This document shows, piece by piece, positions 4,740-7,310 of a stretch of 7,310 nucleotides of DNA. Within the stretch, counting starts at the first letter, position 1. Each line of letters starts with the position of its first letter. The stretch lies in assembly GCA_004292705.1 (NCBI GenBank), contig RDXA01000115.1, positions 1 through 7,310 on the forward strand, read 5' to 3'. Source of the stretch: Sphingomonadales bacterium. Lineage in GTDB: Bacteria; Pseudomonadota; Alphaproteobacteria; Sphingomonadales; Sphingomonadaceae. The notes under the pieces were generated by a model that saw nothing but the letters and a program-made list of their open reading frames with translations, was not told the origin of the DNA and did no database searches. Made by a program: the position numbers and the translations under genes.

Positions 4740-7101
4740 GTGCGATGCGGCCGCCCTCCATCATCGCAAGCAATTCGGGCATGGTGATCGCGTGCGAGAA
4801 CAGGTAGCCTTGGGCCTGATCGCAACCCATGGCACGCAGCGCGGTGACGACCTCGATGTCCTCGACCCCTTCGGCCACCACGACTTTGCCCAAGGAATGG
4901 GCAATCTCGATCGTTGCCCGAACAACCGCGCGGCTTTCCTCGGACGTCGCCATGTGCTGCACGAACTTCCTGTCGATCTTCAACTCGGAGCTTGGCAGTT
5001 TCTCGATGTATTCGAGATTGGATTGTCCCGTGCCGAAATCGTCGATCGAAAGGCCAATCCCGCGGGCCTTGAGCGCCGCGATCTGCGGGGCGATCCGGTG
5101 ATCTTCCAGCTTGGCTGTCTCGGTCAATTCGAGCGTCAGGTTCTCCGGCGGGAAGTCATAACGCCCGAGCAAAGTCATGATGTCGAATAGCAGATGCGTG
5201 TCACTGAGACTCTTGGCTGACATGTTGACTGCCAGCTTGAAGCGCGGATCGAGCGCGATGGCTTGTTTACCATCGATCAGCGCAGCCTCCATCACGATCA
5301 AGGTCAGTTCATTGATGCGATCGCCCGCTTCCGCAGCCAGCACAAGTTCCTGCGGATTGACATAATCAGTCCCCTCGGGTTGCCAGCGGATCAGCGTCTC
5401 AGCACCGACGATCCTGCCCGAGGCCAGATCGACCTTCGGCTGATACGCCACGCCGATAATGCGGCTCCGCAAGCCTCTCTCGAGCAAACGGATCAATTCC
5501 AGCCTCTGGTTGCGTGCCTCGAGATGCGCTGCATCATTGATGATGAACCGCACGCCGCGCGCGGCGGCCTCGTCAGCAGCCTGCATCGCCTTCTTGATGC
5601 GCAGCGTCACGGGCAGATCATGATTGGTATCGATCCCGAGCGCGGGCGCGCCGTTCGACGATTGCCAATCATGACTGATTGCGGTCTTGAGCATTAGTGC
5701 CAGGCCGTCAGCGTGGCGCTCAAGCTCGCCCGCCTCCATCTTCGGCGCAAGCCAGACCAGCAGATCGCGCTCGAAAGCGACATCATCGACTTCACCCGGG
5801 CCTTTGACATAGGCAATCAGCGTGTTGACGAATTCGCCGGTTTCGCGGCTCGACCACTCCTCTGAAAGCTCGGCGAGGTTGGCAATCTTGAGCGCATAGA
5901 CATCGCGCGCGATGCTCGGCTTGTCCGAGCTGATCGCTGTCGTGGTCATCGCATCAACATCGCTGCTGTAATATTTCCGGTTGATCCGCTGGAAGCCGAT
6001 GGCCGCAAAGATGACAGCGAGCAAGGCAGGCATGACATCGAGATTGATGCCGAACTCGTCAAAAACAATCGGCACGACCAGCAGACCGATCGCACAAAGC
6101 CCCATGACGCGGCCGGACCGGGTGCGCAGGATCACGAGGGACACGATCGCGGCACTGATGACCAGAACGGCCGGAAACCACGACAGATCGACCGGGACGC
6201 CGCGCTGCAACGTGTGCGCGCCCATGATATGAAAATACCCACCCGGAACCATATGTTCCGCAGTGAATGGCAAAAGATGAAAGTCGGCCGACTCATAATT
6301 GGTCGCGCCCACCACAACGCGCTTGCCCCGCAAGGCTTCCGCCGGAACAGTTCCGTTCAACACATCCAAATAGCTGAACGTCGGCACAGTCTTCGGATTG
6401 AAGGCGTAATCTGGCCGATATCGCAGGGCCGGACCTTCGAACCCGGCAAGAGCAGCAGACAGAGACGGATGGCTCTTTCCATGGAAATCGACCCGCGTCT
6501 CGAACGCAACGGAAAGGCCGAAGGGTCCGCCGCGGCCGTTCATCGCGGCCAGATTGACGTTCCGCTCGAACTGCGGGAGCGGTGCTATCTCGGGGATGAC
6601 CTTGGAGCCGATATCGAGTTCGGGAGCGATGCCGAGCCAGATTTTGCCCCGATGCCGCTTAAGGGTCTCTTCAAAGAGAGCATCTGCTGAGGGCGTCTGC
6701 GGATCGGCATGCCCGCGGTCGAACACAATTCTTGTGACACCGGACGCAATCAGTCTGTCGATGACAGCGCTGTCCTCGATCCGGGAGGGCTCTTGTCCGC
6801 GAAAAGCAGCAATTGTCCGGTCATCGACCGCAATCAAGGCGATCGTCTGCGGTGCGGGGCGCAAGCGCAGTTGTGCGCGGGCTGCGCGATAGAGGTCCTC
6901 GGCCGGCCGCGGCAAATCGATCACAGCCGATATCAGCCCGAACAGGATCGCCATGACGGCCATCTTGACCCGCTTGCGCCGGAGCAGCACAGCGCCCGGC
7001 CGACGCTTCATTTCCTGTTCGAGACCAGCGACTTCCTCGCCGGCAGGTCCGAACGCGCGCCATATCCTGTCGGCCAGAGATTGAAACGAGGCGATTATCA
7101 A
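4729..7101 (-). CDS. CHASE2 / degenerate GGDEF / EAL membrane protein, probable c-di-GMP phosphodiesterase
   Basis: 790 residues. Predicted layout: short cytoplasmic N-terminus, membrane segment 46-62, periplasmic CHASE2 sensor (about 65-300), three membrane segments (about 308-326, 332-348, 357-370), a linker with a degenerate GGDEF region (about 400-530), and a C-terminal EAL domain (about 545-785). The GGDEF signature site reads ERDLLVWLAP (444-453), so cyclase activity is not expected. The EAL signature is ETL (568-570), but the acidic and basic residues needed for c-di-GMP hydrolysis are present: Glu568, Asn626, Glu658, Asp687-Asp688 in IDDFGTGQS, Lys708, Glu744 and Gln764. It probably hydrolyses c-di-GMP to pGpG in response to a periplasmic signal. 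The start is uncertain: 7101 is a TTG with only a weak GGGA upstream and a TAG in frame just before. An ATG at 7011 would remove 30 residues and keep all domains. It stands alone, with no co-directional partner close by. Confidence 0.9.
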   Translation of the reverse strand: MIIASFQSLADRIWRAFGPAGEEVAGLEQEMKRRPGAVLLRRKRVKMAVMAILFGLISAVIDLPRPAEDLYRAARAQLRLRPAPQTIALIAVDDRTIAAFRGQEPSRIEDSAVIDRLIASGVTRIVFDRGHADPQTPSADALFEETLKRHRGKIWLGIAPELDIGSKVIPEIAPLPQFERNVNLAAMNGRGGPFGLSVAFETRVDFHGKSHPSLSAALAGFEGPALRYRPDYAFNPKTVPTFSYLDVLNGTVPAEALRGKRVVVGATNYESADFHLLPFTAEHMVPGGYFHIMGAHTLQRGVPVDLSWFPAVLVISAAIVSLVILRTRSGRVMGLCAIGLLVVPIVFDEFGINLDVMPALLAVIFAAIGFQRINRKYYSSDVDAMTTTAISSDKPSIARDVYALKIANLAELSEEWSSRETGEFVNTLIAYVKGPGEVDDVAFERDLLVWLAPKMEAGELERHADGLALMLKTAISHDWQSSNGAPALGIDTNHDLPVTLRIKKAMQAADEAAARGVRFIINDAAHLEARNQRLELIRLLERGLRSRIIGVAYQPKVDLASGRIVGAETLIRWQPEGTDYVNPQELVLAAEAGDRINELTLIVMEAALIDGKQAIALDPRFKLAVNMSAKSLSDTHLLFDIMTLLGRYDFPPENLTLELTETAKLEDHRIAPQIAALKARGIGLSIDDFGTGQSNLEYIEKLPSSELKIDRKFVQHMATSEESRAVVRATIEIAHSLGKVVVAEGVEDIEVVTALRAMGCDQAQGYLFSHAITMPELLAMMEGGRIALNA

Positions 7102-7195
7102 GCGCGCAATCCCGTGGAAAATCCAAGCTTCTCCCTAGGACTCTTTGGTTAATTTATCGCAAACGCCCACCCTTCGTCCTGCGGCAAGGGCGGAT
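7102..7195 (-). promoter_or_regulatory. Gap upstream of the EAL gene, promoter not clear
   Basis: 94 bp between the stop of the right-edge gene and the EAL gene start. The minus strand has an AT-rich patch with TTAACC near 7150, which could be a CtrA half-site, and a weak hairpin CCCTT/AAGGG (7170-7174, 7186-7190) that might end the upstream gene. No convincing -35/-10 pair was found. Confidence 0.2.
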
Positions 7196-7309
7196 TTACA
7201 GCACCTCTGGTGCAAGCAGCCCGAGCGTGACGGTGAGTGCACCAAGGCCAATCGAAAGATGCCAGCGCAGCCGAAGAAAGTCAGGTGTTGCAAAACCCAA
7301 GGCCCGATC
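7196..7309 (-). CDS. C-terminal end of an unidentified gene, possibly membrane protein
   Basis: An open minus-strand frame enters from the right edge and ends in TAA at 7198-7196. The 37 visible residues include FATPDFLRLRWHLSIGL and end LGLLAPEVL. The last 20 residues are hydrophobic and could be a final membrane segment. Support is the open frame and reasonable composition, with no recognisable family. Another frame could be right, since only 114 bp are visible. Confidence 0.4.
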   Translation of the reverse strand, partial: DRALGFATPDFLRLRWHLSIGLGALTVTLGLLAPEVL

Positions 7310-7310
7310 G

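Overview
The window looks like chromosomal DNA of an alphaproteobacterium, most likely a sphingomonad (Sphingomonadaceae/Erythrobacteraceae). This is inference from the high GC content, the Pseudomonas/alphaproteobacterial-type branched-chain 2-oxoacid dehydrogenase cluster, TTAA-N7-TTAA motifs of the kind bound by CtrA, and a tRNA gene with encoded CCA. No mobile element, CRISPR array or phage gene is visible.

Layout. From 1 to 3062, all on the minus strand and read right to left, lies a branched-chain 2-oxoacid dehydrogenase operon. E1-alpha (1767-3062) overlaps E1-beta (694-1770) by 4 bp. E2 (686 to the left edge, truncated by the window) follows after 7 bp. A promoter and two abutting inverted repeats lie in the 113-bp gap upstream of E1-alpha. 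thyA (thymidylate synthase, minus strand, 3176-4144) comes next. It is divergent from a tRNA-Pro(CGG) gene (4257-4333, plus strand), and their promoters appear to share the same -35 bases. From 4334 to 4728 there is no conventional gene. This stretch holds a strong bidirectional terminator (4580-4607), a 12-codon minus-strand micro-ORF with a very good Shine-Dalgarno, a perfect hairpin over that Shine-Dalgarno, two tandem CtrA-type boxes, and a weaker 21-codon ORF on the plus strand. From 4729 to 7101 (minus) is a 790-residue membrane protein with CHASE2, membrane segments, a degenerate GGDEF region and an EAL domain, a probable c-di-GMP phosphodiesterase. The right edge carries the 3' end of an unidentified minus-strand gene (stop at 7196).

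How the genes work together. E1-alpha, E1-beta and E2 are subunits of one complex that decarboxylates the keto acids of Val, Leu and Ile and forms acyl-CoA. The E3 subunit is not in the window and may lie beyond the left edge. thyA and tRNA-Pro are housekeeping genes arranged back to back. The most unusual points are a pair of inverted GC-rich palindromic repeats embedded in frame in the E2 linker, the shared-core divergent promoter with an apparently leaderless thyA, and the compact micro-ORF unit (tandem CtrA boxes, hairpin/Shine-Dalgarno, 12 codons, terminator) behind the EAL gene.
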